Source of the DNA: Rhabdophis nuchalis
Taxonomy: Eukaryota > Chordata > Lepidosauria > Squamata > Natricidae
DNA: 64,000 nt
Reading direction: 5' to 3'
Assembly: GCA_039707465.1 (NCBI GenBank)
Contig: CM077647.1
Span: 173,591,163 to 173,655,162, forward strand
Under the pieces are notes generated by a model that was not told where the DNA came from, ran no database searches, and saw nothing but the letters and a program-made list of their open reading frames with translations. Made by a program: the position numbers and the translations under genes. Shown here in pieces: positions 1 to 21,200 of the stretch (position 1 is the stretch's first letter; each line of letters starts with the position of its first letter).

Positions 1-159
1 GGTATTAACCAGAACACTTGATGGAAGTTCATTTTCTGGCATGCACATGCCCCCTGGGAAGCTCCTCTTCCTGCTTGAGACCCAGATGAGTGCACACGCA
101 TTCCCTTTTTGCTACTTGGTGCCAAAAAGATTCATCATCACTGCTCTATACATACTGAC

Positions 160-415
160 TATATCCTCTTTCTGGAAGTGAGAACAATTAACCAATGGAA
201 CAACTTGCCTTCAAAGGCCTGCTGGTTGACTTGTGTGCAGGCACAGGAACATAGCAGAGGAGCCAGTGAAGCCACACATCCCTCACGGGATGGCCCTGTG
301 TGCCACTTCTGGCATGCATGCCATAGGTTCGCCAACACAGGCTTAGGGTCTCCTACTTGAGCAAGAAACCCTACAAGGTCCCTTCCAACTCTACTACTCT
401 CTTACTATCCATTAT
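160..415 (+). repeat. CR1-like LINE 3' fragment interrupted by hAT-like piece
   Basis: The segment near 180-215 reads like the C-terminal RT tail seen in other copies here (a TINQWNNLP motif). The stretch 350-412 carries the typical 3' end with GGTCCCTTCCAACTCT. Between them, about 220-348, a piece ends in CATAGGTTCGCCAACACAG, resembling a hAT-type terminus and suggesting an insertion. The outer limits are uncertain. Confidence 0.5.
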
Positions 416-591
416 AAAGATGGCCTTCTAAAAATTCTTGTATTATTATTTAAGTATGCTTCTCCTGATTTTCCTTGATCTTAAAAATGTCAGCAAATTA
501 CTTTCAACTAAACATTCTGGAAAGCATCATATTGAGAAAGACTACATTAGGAGAACGTTGCTATTAAAGTGTTAGTAATATGAACCTCTAC

Positions 592-988
592 AGCAGTGAT
601 TGTGAACCTTTTTGGTACTGAGTGCAAAAACCAGAAAGCTTGCATGCACATGCTGGAGCACCAGAAGCCTGAAAACCAGCTGGCCAGTACACACATGCCT
701 GTTTTTGTTGGTTATTTTCAGGCCATCTTTTGGACCATTTTCAGGCTTTTATTCTGCTGTTTTCAGGCCAATCCAACCCAAAAATCATCCTGAAAATGGC
801 CCCAAAAATGGTCTGACATTTTTCAGGCCAATTTCTGCATTCCAGCTCCCATGAAGACCAGCTGGCTGGCATGCATGTGCATGACATAAATCAGAAGAGC
901 AGTTGGCAATGGCGTGCATGCCCACAGAGAGGGCTCTGTGTGCCACCTCTGGCACGCATTGCCTTAGGTTCGCCATCACAGCTCTGGA
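592..988. mobile_element. Non-autonomous hAT-like element
   Basis: The ends are imperfect inverted repeats: the left end reads GTGATTGTGAACCTTTTTGG, and the right end, read in reverse complement, gives GTGATGGCGAACCTAAGGC. These resemble a widespread hAT terminus. No transposase is encoded and no clean target duplication was found. Confidence 0.5.
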
Positions 989-1004
989 GTAATCAAAATA
1001 AATT

Positions 1005-1402
1005 ACCATATTTTTTGGAGTATAAGATGCACCAAGGTTTTGAAGAGGCAAATTTAAAAAACAGTTTTTGTCGTCTGCAAACCTCCCAAAAACGACCCGT
1101 TTTTCGCAAAAACGGACCTGTTCTTTTTCCAAAAAAAGGGGGCATGAATAGCCTTTAGGAGGCTTATAGAATGTTCCTGGAGCTGTGGGGGCCAAAATCG
1201 AGCAAAACAAATGGCCCATCTGCCTCCCTCCAGCCCCCAGGAGCACTCTGAATGCCTCCTAAAGCTATGCATGGCCATTTTGGTGAAGGGGCGGGGCTTG
1301 GGGAGGCAAAAACTGCTATATTGAGCGTATAAGACACACCCAGATTTTCAGCCTCTTTTTTGAGGGAAAAAGATGCCTCTTATACTCCCAAAAATACCAC
1401 AG
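1005..1402. mobile_element. MITE-like element with inverted ends
   Basis: The left end contains TTTTGGAGTATAAGATGC, and the right end in reverse complement reads TTTTTGGGAGTATAAGAGGC, giving terminal inverted repeats of about 25 bp around a 400-bp non-coding body. The superfamily is not determined. Confidence 0.45.
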
Positions 1403-1545
1403 TAAGAGGAAACAAAAGAGGTACATATAAGGAAAACTAACGCATTTTTATTTCTTCCATTTGCCAAATCATGCTGCATCTTGTATTTCTGATCCCTGTA
1501 TCTTGCTGCCACAAACTCATTTGTAAAGATCAATTCAAAACCCAC

Positions 1546-11926
<10,381 letters not shown>

Positions 11927-11929
11927 TGC

Positions 11930-12665
11930 TGCCTCATCCCTTGGATTGGCTACTTTCACCCAGGGGCCACAGAAAGCTTGATGACCTGACTTGGGAAACG
12001 GTCTCCACCTGAACGTGAATATCAACATCCTTTAGAATGCATGAGTCCCTGCATGAGTGATACAGAATAATTTGAAGGAACCATAGTATGTCTCCGAGAA
12101 TTCTGCTTCTCTTCTGTTTCTGGTTATGGCTACGAATGGTAAAACCCAAGGGATTTGTTAATCACATCTTAATCTGAAGATGACTTGGTTTCTCTGTTGC
12201 TTTCTGCATTGTTTTCCAGAATGCTCTTGGCGTTGTGCCAAAGCCAATGGTAGATAATTTCAAGGGCCATTTTTTGGCCTCCGTGGAATATCCTTGACAA
12301 CTAATGGTTTTATTCCACTTCTTCTCTCCGACTTCTTTTTTCCTCTTTGTTTTCAAAACAGATTATTGGAAAATAAGAACTGAAATAACGTAGGCATCTA
12401 AAAATCCATAAGGAAGGTAAATCCCCCATGTGCAATGATGTTATCACTCCATTAACATGACTTAGGAAAGTGCACCTGATATTGTGACACTGTATCAACC
12501 CACCGTAACAGTTTCCTTCATGTTGTGATTATCACAGTTTCTTCTGAATGCTACAGAGGAGCAATAAATAATATTACTGCAAACCAATCATAAACTTGGT
12601 TCTCCAATGTGCAACGAAATAAGTGTTGGTCAAACAAAAATGATATAAAGATTCCCCTCACACAT
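11930..12665. other. 5' flank of V2R-A
   Basis: This should include the promoter of V2R-A. No TATA or other site could be placed with confidence and no repeat was recognised. Confidence 0.3.
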
Positions 12666-12671
12666 ATGTAT

Positions 12672-12895
12672 TCAATTCAATTTCAATTTATTAAATTTAT
12701 AAACCACCCCACTCTCCCCAAAGGGACTCGGGGCAGTGCACAGGAAGTTAAAATAGAATAAAAAGACACACATGACAATAAATAGTACTAAAAATAAATT
12801 AAACCCCAATACCCTGTGCTAAAAATCCTAAAACCATTTAAAATCCTAAAAACTTTACCCTTAAAAACCGAATTAACAGAATTTAAACTTCAGTC
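12672..12895 (-). repeat. L2/L3-type LINE 3' tail
   Basis: Short 3' UTR copy: CTCCCCAAAGGGACTCGGGG near 12716, followed by CAGTGCACAGG and the CCCTGTGCTAAAAATCC body shared with the other copies. Confidence 0.7.
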
Positions 12896-12929
12896 TATAA
12901 CTAATGGTACCAGTGTACCAGTGTACTAG

Positions 12930-13255
12930 TAATTCTATGTACCAGAATTATGTACTGTACTAGTAATTCTTGACTCTAGGGAGCAGCGTTCATCTGCATT
13001 TCAAAGCCGAAGAGCCAGCACTATCCGAAGATGTTTCCATGGTTATGTGGCTGGCATGACTAAATGACAAAGGCGCACGAAACACTGTTACCTTCCCACC
13101 AAAGGTGGTTCATATTTCTACTTGCAATTTTACATGCTTTTGAACTGGTAAGTTGGCAGAAGCTGGGTCTCCGTTATGCTAGGGATTCGAACCACCAAAT
13201 TGCCGATCTTTCTGATCAACAGGATCAGCATCTTAGCCACTGAGCCAATGCATCC
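12930..13255 (-). repeat. tRNA-derived squamate SINE
   Basis: Minus-strand copy of the SINE at 6875: TTCCCACCAAAGGTGGT, then AGGGATTCGAACCACC, then the complement of the A-box region TTAGCCACTGAGCCAATGC at about 13230-13250. Confidence 0.75.
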
Positions 13256-13394
13256 CTAAAAATGACATACTCCACTCTCTCATTATTGGGAAGTCAGCTG
13301 ACTTTCATCTGCTTGTTTGAAATGTTATTCTACCTTTGAGTTTCAGGTTTAAATTCTCCAAATTTAAAATCTTAGAAAAAATAAAGCAAACACT

Positions 13395-14150
13395 TATTTA
13401 TTTATTTTATTTATTTATTTATTTATTTTATTAAATTTATACCCCGCCCTTCTCCTTGTTAGGACCCAGGGCGGCGCACAGGCATTATTTAAAAGACACA
13501 AAATACAATAAATATCAATTAAAATGTATTAAATTAATAAACCCGTGCTAAAACCCAATGTTAAAACCCTTACCAGATCATAAATTTTTCTTAAAAAGTC
13601 AGAAACGGGGGGCTATCCTAGGCCGGCTTGTTGGAATAAATACGTCTTAAGACATTGGTGGAAGATGCGGAGGTCCGAGATAGTGCGAAGGTCGGGGGGT
13701 AGGTCGTTCCAGAGGGCCGGGCCCACCACAGAGAAGGCCCTTCCCCTGGGTGTCGCCAACCGGCATTGCCCCGCCGACGGCACCCGAAGAAGACCCTCTC
13801 TGTGGGAGCGGATCGGACGAAGGGATGTATGGGGCAGGAGGCGGTCTCGTATATAGCTAGGCCCCGAGCCATGGAGCGATTTAAGGATGGTCGTCAGCAC
13901 CTTGAAGCGCACTCGAAAGGCCACAGGCAGCCAGTGCAGCTCGCGCAGGAGAGGTGTTACGTGGGTTTGCCTTGAGGCACCCATAATCCCCCGCGCGGCC
14001 GCATTCTGTACTAACTGTAGCTTTCGAGTGCACCTCAAGGGGAGCCCCATGTAGAGAGCATTACAGTAATCCAGCCGGGATGTCACAAGCGCTTGAGTGA
14101 CTTTATCCAATCTAGACTGCTGGTTTCTCTGTGTCATATAATACATGTGG
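13395..14150 (-). repeat. L2/L3-type LINE 3' fragment with open RT C-terminus
   Basis: The minus strand keeps 177 codons open (13613-14146): [38 protein letters not shown] and ALWNDLPPDLRT. These match the C-terminal RT region of the LINE at 57.7 kb. An ATTT-rich tail follows the 3' end at about 13400. Confidence 0.85.
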
Positions 14151-14820
14151 GTCTATGCATAATTTTTTATTTGTTTGTTTGTTCGTTTGTTTATGTAGTG
14201 TATATTGGAGGTGGAAACCTGTATGCAGGTTTGAAAGCTGTATGCAATGAAGTTTCATTGTTATGTATGCTGATTAGTGTACGTTTAGAGTGAAAATAAA
14301 GTATTCTAAGTCTAACAAACTCACACACATGCTGATAAACACCCCCCCTAAAATGTAAACAACTCCTCCTTTCAATAACATACGTATTTGAGCATGAGAA
14401 AGATTTCTATTTACTTGCTTAGTTACTGCAACTTTACTGTATCATCTCTTCTTTAGAAATAAAATATGAGAACTCTGTCAACCATATATATGAACTCAGG
14501 TTACAAGGACAGATACAATGAAGGCAATTTAAATTTTATCAAAAAAAAATCAATAAGATCTCATATTAGATATTGTCCCAGATCTTAAGAAACCAAATCT
14601 CAATTGGTCATTTCACTAGGGCAGAAATACAAATACATGTTCAAAAATATTAAAAATTCATGTGAAAGTTTTGAAAGATAATCTTCATATTTTTTTTGAA
14701 TGACAGTTGTGAGAGATTTAAAAGCAATCTTAACATGGACAAATATTTCCTAAAAATATTCCATCAGAGAGTATATTATAGCATCCTTGTTAAGGTCAAA
14801 AAGTCAACTGTCAGGGTTTC
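14150..14820. other. Intergenic AT-rich DNA, nothing recognised
   Basis: Lies between V2R-A and V2R-B. No supported feature. Confidence 0.35.
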
Positions 14821-14842
14821 CTCAGATGCCCTAATTAATGGT

Positions 14843-14910
14843 CCTTACAAGGAGAAGGGCGGGGTATAAATCTAATAAAATAAAATAAAATAAAATAAAT
14901 AAAATAAATC
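14843..14910 (+). repeat. LINE 3' end with ATAAA tail
   Basis: CTTACAAGGAGAAGGGCGGG then GTATAAATCTAATAAAATAAA is the last 25-30 bp of the L2/L3-type LINE on the plus strand with its microsatellite tail. Confidence 0.55.
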
Positions 14911-15668
14911 ATGAGCCTCGAGCCAAGCTTCAAAAGAAATCCAGTCATTTATTAAGAGCAACATGTTGGCAAGTACCCAAATGAAGCCAGCTCTACCCCC
15001 AAATAATTTACAGCCCAATTATGACCCTGTTTTCCCCCTCCTCCCTGGGTGTGTCATAAATCACATTCTTCAGCACTTTGCAGGCTGTAGAGATCATGCT
15101 CCCCAGGCTGTTGCAGGTAACCTAAATGCAATAAATAAATCTTAACCTAGGATACAGCCTTGAGAATGATATGCATAGAAAGTGCTTCTGATTGCCGCTG
15201 CCATGCTGCTCCATCAGTTTCCCCCCATCATGCCTATGGCAACTCAGCAGCAGGCCAGGAATGCTTTGTAAGTTGACATCAATCCACTTTAATTATAATA
15301 AGTAGCAATATACCATGGAAAATCTATCTTTTCCACAAATGAATTAGTTTTCACACACGTATAATTTCTGTTCAAATTTGCTTTTCACCAATACAAGCAA
15401 GTAAGGGTGCAAATAAACATTCCACTGGTTAGTTCAAGTGGTAAAGAAAATGCAATTTGTAGTTCCTATCCAACAGTTCAATTCTGTGTATTATCCCAAT
15501 TTATGTGTTCAGTAGGATTTATCAATGAATAATGTTATGAACCATCTTGCATTAGAAAGGGGTTCTTTGTTGAAACTTGTAATTATAAAATTAAGGAAAA
15601 GAACTTAGTTATGATTATTTTTTCATATATTCGTTGGATGATGTCAACTAATAAACAATTAGCAGATA
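14911..15668. other. Intergenic DNA, nothing recognised
   Basis: No coding or repeat signature recognised. Confidence 0.3.
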
Positions 15669-15930
15669 TATAGTAGTGGCCAAAATTGTGGAAACCTTTT
15701 GGGAAAAGTGTATAGTATTTTTGAGGTTTGATGGCTAATTGCATCACTTTTTTTCTAGTACCATAAAATTATGTATCAATGGAAAGATATTTTAATCAAG
15801 AATGTAATGTAATAACTTTTAAGAAGGATTTGCTACTAGAGTAGCAGTTATAAAGAAGAAAAGTGAAACATAGAAAAAATGAAATTCAGAAAAATAATCA
15901 CTAAAGAAAAAAATGAGATATACAAAAATT

Positions 15931-16062
15931 ATCGCCATGTCAGGTAACATTTAGCATGAAGTGTGGCCTTACAACATCTTCCCGTGGAGTGAATCAAGTC
16001 TTTAAGTTCTGCAGCTGTTATAATGTGAAACCAAGATTGAATGATTGCTTCTATTAATTGTT
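15931..16062 (-). pseudogene. Tc1 transposase C-terminal remnant
   Basis: The minus strand reads LIEAIIQSWFHIITAAELKD, then LIHSTGRCCKATLHAKCYLT and a stop at about 15931. This is the family's usual last 40 residues (IQSW, then an HSMGRRC-like motif). No DDE residues remain. It lies just inside the left inverted repeat, as expected for the 3' end of the gene. Confidence 0.8.
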
Positions 16063-16234
16063 TTTTTTAATTTTACTATACAAACAAAACAAAACAGATT
16101 AAAACAACAAAGGAACAAAAAGTTCTATCATACAGCCATTCCATGTTGGTCTTCACAATTGATGATTTCTCTCCTTTACATTCATATCTTACATTTGTGG
16201 TCCTTTTGTTCTTTACTTCTTTATGTATACTATT

Positions 16235-16660
16235 TTGTTGTGGCCCAGCTGGCTCCGGATGAGCTGCTGATGGACTCCTCTAGTGAGAAGTCCTATGAGT
16301 CTGCTCTGGAGGAGGAGGGCGACCTTGAGAGAGCAGAGAGCCCAGCTGGTCATCAGGAGGCATCTGGGTCTTGGAGGAGTGGGGAGGATCAAGGTCAGTT
16401 TGTCCCTGATGCTAGATTGAGAAGGGCTGAGAAGAGGAGGCTTCAATTACACCAGAAGTGAACTCGGAGGCTCTGAATTGGTCTCAGCTGCTTAATGAAT
16501 GGCCCCTCCCAAGAGTGTTTAAAAGGAAGTCTGTGATGAAGAGGTTTTTGCAGAGAACAACATGTGACTTCAGTTTTGTGTATAGTCGTGTTAGTTCTGT
16601 TTGAATAAGCTTTGTATCTGTTCAGAGTCATTCAGGCAAGCAGCCAAGAGAGATAGTGGC
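16235..16660 (+). repeat. LTR-like fragment with acidic reading frame
   Basis: It encodes an acidic stretch (LLMDSSSEKSYESALEEEGD) to the stop near 16459, followed by GGCCCCTCCCAAGAGTGTTTAAAAGG, a TATA-like promoter context. A related segment at 54490-55125 has the same order. Probably the pol/LTR junction of a Ty3-type retroelement; this is inference. Confidence 0.4.
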
Positions 16661-16679
16661 AATCAGTCGGAGGAAGGGG

Positions 16680-16734
16680 GGCAGGTAGGTAGGTAGGTAG
16701 GTAGATAGAGGGATAGAGAGTGGGAGGAATACAG

Positions 16735-16789
<55 letters not shown>

Positions 16790-16990
16790 GTAGGTAGGTA
16801 GGTAGGTAGGTAGGTAGCTAGGAAGGTAGGTAGGTAGAGGGAGAGAGAGAGGTAGAAATACAGTAGGTAGGTAGGGAGAGAGAGAGGGGGGAGAGGGAGA
16901 GGTAGAAATACAGTAGGTAGGTAGGTAGGTAGGTAGGTAAGTAAGTAGGTAGGTAGGTAAAGAGAGGGAGGTGAAACTGAGGCAGAGAAG
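16680..16990 (-). repeat. GTAG/GTTA satellite
   Basis: Tetranucleotide array of GGTA and GTTA units with interspersed GAGAGGTAGAAATACAGTAG. In reverse complement it matches the CTAC/GTATTTC satellite at 3700 and 48128. Confidence 0.85.
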
Positions 16991-17299
16991 GAAGGGGATC
17001 ACTGAGAGGATCTATGAGGGGAAACATTTTCATTTAACCAAACTTGGCTACAGCAACATGTGGCGGGTATAGCTAGTAGAATACATATAATTGAACCAGG
17101 TTTGTTGAATTGCATTCTTGATTAAATTATCTTTCCATTGATATATAATTGTATGGTACTACCTTAAAAAAGTAGTCTTATGAGCCATCAAACCTCAAAA
17201 ATACACTTTTTCCAAACGTTTTCCACAATTTTGTCCACTACTGTACTTGTTATGAAACTGAATTGTTTGATGCCAATCACATTACGTAACAGGATGCAA

Positions 17300-18210
17300 T
17301 CACATGGGTTTATTCTTTGTCCTTATTAATCCCTCCTTATTATTCAGCTCAGGTCTCAGCAGTATAATATAAACCTTTGGAGAAAAGATACAGGCAAGCA
17401 ATGCAGCCCCAGAGGCCAAAATGGAGAAGATCTCCACAGCTACCATGTACTTTCCTTTGGTGCTCAAATAAGTGGGGATAAAAGTCAACCAAACACTGCA
17501 AAACATGAGCATACTGAAAGTGATGAATTTGGCTTCATTGAAAGCATCTGGCAGCTTTCTAGCCAGGAAAGCCATGATGAAGCTGATGACGGACAGAAGT
17601 CCCATGTAGCCCAAGACAAAGTAAAACATGAAGGTAGAACCTTCATTGCACTCTGCTATTATCTCATTCGGCAGGGATTTCATGTCCAACTTGGGGTACG
17701 GAGGAGCAAAGGCAATCCAGACAGCACAAATGCCAACTTGAATGAGAGTGCAGGAAAGGACAATGGTGTTGGCCAGCCTTTTTCCCATCCACCTCCTCAT
17801 GTTGGATCCTGGTTTGGTGGCCATGAAAGCAAGGACCACAGTGATGGTTTTGGCCAACACACAAGATACCGCCACAGTAAAGATGATACCAAAAGCAACA
17901 TGGCGAATGAAGCAAGTGACTTTGTGGGGGTTGCCAAGGAATAAGAAAGAGCAGAGGAAACAGAGGAGGAGAGAGGAGAGAAGAGTGTAAGTGAGTTCTC
18001 GGTTATTGGCTTTGACTATGGCAGTATCACTGTGCTTAATAAAAACAATAAACACCAAGACTGTAACCAGTGAAAAACAAAGGACTGTCGAGACTAAACT
18101 CATTCCTAATGGCTCTTCGAAGGAAAGAAATGTTACGATCTTGGGGAAGCAGCTGTCATTGCTCTGGCTTCTATATTGATCCTCTCGGCACTGCATACAT
18201 TCGTCCATGT
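17300..18210 (-). CDS. V2R-B exon 6 (seven-transmembrane domain)
   Basis: The 911-base terminal exon starts after TTTTTAG. It carries [20 protein letters not shown], the end of the cysteine-rich region, then seven hydrophobic segments. These include [60 protein letters not shown] and [16 protein letters not shown], diagnostic of V2Rs. The stop is TGA at 17302-17300. Confidence 0.96.
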
Positions 18211-21200
18211 CTAAAAAGAAAATTGCAAGAAAAAAATAAGTAAAGTAAGCATATCTATTAGTGCTTGACTGGATTGGAAGCTGAATCAATACAGCTCACT
18301 TGAACAACATGGAGGAGCCATCAAAAGTCCATGTCTTTGTTTTCAAATACAAGCCACCATCTGTGATGGGATACTACACTGATTCTCAGAGAATAGAATA
18401 GAATAGAATAGGGCAGGGCAGGGCAGGGCAGGACAGGGCAGGGCAGGGCAGGGCAGGGCAGAAGAGAACAGAAGAGAACAGAAGAGAACAGTATAGAATA
18501 GAATAGAATAGAATAGAATAGAATAGAAGAGAAGAGAAGAGAAGAGAAGAGAAGAGAAGAGAACAGAACAGAACAGAACAGAACAGAACAGAAGAGAATA
18601 GAATAGAGAATTATAATGGAATGGAATGGTAGGGAATGGAGTGGATTAGAGTATAGTGTAGTGTAGTGTAATGTATAGAATAGAATAGAATAGAATAGAA
18701 TAGAATAGAATAGAATAGAATAGAATGGGATGGGATGGGATGGGATGGGATGGGATGGGGTGTGGTGGTGTGTGGTGTGGTGGTGTGTGGTGTGGTGTGG
18801 TGTGGTGTGGTGTGGTGTGGTGGGATGGGATGGGATAGAATGGAATGGAATAGAGAATTAGAATGGAATGGAATGGTGTGCAGTGCAGTGCAGTGCATAT
18901 GCTCTCAGTGTACATAAAGAAAAATAAATACATTCATCAAGAATCATAAGATTCAACACATATTGATAGTCATAAGTTATTAATAAGCAATCAAATCATA
19001 CTAGGAAACAAATGCAGCAACATAAATTGTAAATATGCATATAATATATATGCATCTTTATAACATATAACATATAAAGATATATCTTTAAATATACATA
19101 TAAAGAGTGATATTAGATAATAAGTGCTATAAAAGCAGTAACTAACTTGATTGTATTATACTTAAGTAATATTGGGTAGAATATCTGGTAGACTTTCATG
19201 ATTGTGTTATAATACTACAATGGCAACAAGAAGACTCAAGAGCTCATGATTCTTAATCTTGCCTACCTCTAAACTCAGACACCAGCTCAATTTGGGTTGC
19301 TTTCTTAATCTGAATTAAATCAATCCACAGATGTGGAATGGCACCACTTTACATAATCCTAAAGACAGTGAAGAATTGAGGGTGCTATATCACCTACCGG
19401 TCTTGTTGGAAATCTTCCCTTCTGGACATGGTGAACAGTCATAGCAACAAAATTTCTTCCCTTCCTTCTTTTGTTTCTGAAACCCTGGTGGGCATGAGTC
19501 ACTGCAGACAGAGATAGGACAAACCTGTTCATGAAAATAAAAAAATAAAAAGTCCATGTCGTAAGGAAGCTAAGAACAGTTATGTCAGGGCTCCAGATAG
19601 CATCCAAAAGTAAATCAGAGTCCAAGGCAAAGTATTGCTCAAAGTTCCAATTTATTAAGAGAGCTGAAGGAGAATCTGTCAAGGAAATCTAAGAATGCAT
19701 ACCTGGTTAAAGATGCTGGGCCACTCAATAATGTCATCATCTATAAAGAATTGTTTTTCTTCAAAGGCCACCAGTTCTAACCATCCAATTTTGACTTTGC
19801 GGAAGGAGTTGTTTGGGAATAAGATCATGTGCATTATATCAAATCCAGCCACAATTTCTCTTTTTTCATTGAAATTCAGTGTCTCTCCAGCTGAATTGTT
19901 AAATGACATCCCTTGAAGAAATGCATGTAACTGGGAGGAAGGGAAAATATTTATTTATTTTATTTATTTATTAGTTGGATTTATACAACTGCACCCTCTC
20001 CCCAAAGGGACCCGGGGCAGTGCACAGGAAATTAAAAACCACATAGTATCACAAATATAAATAATTAAAACCGAATTAAATAAATTATCCCTGTGCTAAA
20101 AATTTAAAAGCATTAAAACATTAACCCCATCTCAAACCCAATTAAAACAGTTTAAGGTGCAGACTGTAGGCTAGGTAAATAGCTTAGGCCAAACCGGCCT
20201 GATGAAACAAGAGAGTCTTTAATTTCTGGCGGAAGGTGCGGAGGTCCATAGTTGTTCTAAGGTCGGGGGGTAGGCCATTCCAGAGGATTGGGCCCACCAC
20301 AGAGAAGGCCCTTCCCCTGGGCGTCGCCTGCTGGCATAGCCTGGTGGACGGCACCCGGAGAAGTCCCTCTCTGTGCGAGCAAATTGGCCGAAGAGATGTA
20401 TGGGGTAGGATGCGGTCTCGCAGATAACTAGGTCCTGTGCCATGGAGCGCTTTAAAGATGGTAATCAACACCTTGAAGCGCACCCGAAAGACCACAGGCA
20501 GCCAGTACAGCTCGCACAGGAGCGGTGTTACATGGGAATACCTGGACGTTCCCAAGATCGCCCACGCGGCCGCATTCTGGACTAGCTGTAGTCTTCGGGT
20601 GCACCCCAAGGGGAGCCCCATGTAGAGAGCATTGCAGTAGTCTAGCCGGGATGTCACAAGCGCATGAGTGACTGTGCGAAGGGCATCCTGGTGACTCTGC
20701 GAAGGTTCCCCTCACAAATATGTGTTAGTCGTTCCCAACTCTAGGGGTCGGTGCTCATCTCCGTTTCAAAGCCAAAGAGCCAGCACCGACCAAAGACGTC
20801 TCTGTGGTCCTGTGGCCAGCATGACTCAATGCTGAAGGTGCACGGAATGGTGTTACCTTCCCACCAAAGGTGGTCCCTATTTTTCTACTTGCATTTTTAC
20901 GTGCTTTCGAACTGCTAGGTTGGCAGAAGCTGGGACAAGTAATGGGAGCTCACTCCATTACAGGGCACTAGGGATTCAAACTGCCGGACCTACCACCTTC
21001 TGATCAACAAGCTCAGCATCTTAGCCACTGAGCAACCACATCCCTAAGAATGACATACCCCACTTAATAATAATTAAAGTATAATGTCAACCTATCACAT
21101 GTTGGAAGCAATTACATTCAATATAAATTAATCTAGGATATCATTTTCTGCATGTTAAGAAGATCTCAGGAAGGAAGGAAGGAAGGAAGGAAGGAAGGAA

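Larger units (their letters stand above)
15671..17243 (-). mobile_element. Tc1-type DNA transposon remnant with nested insertions
   Basis: Terminal inverted repeats of about 170 bp: the left end reads TAGTAGTGGCCAAAATTGTG, and the right end in reverse complement reads CAGTAGTGGACAAAATTGTG. TA lies outside both ends (15669-15670 and 17244-17245), the Tc1/mariner target duplication. Inside are a short transposase C-terminus on the minus strand, an LTR-like piece (about 16235-16660) and a GTAG satellite (16680-16990). Most of the transposase, including its catalytic residues, is gone. Confidence 0.85.
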
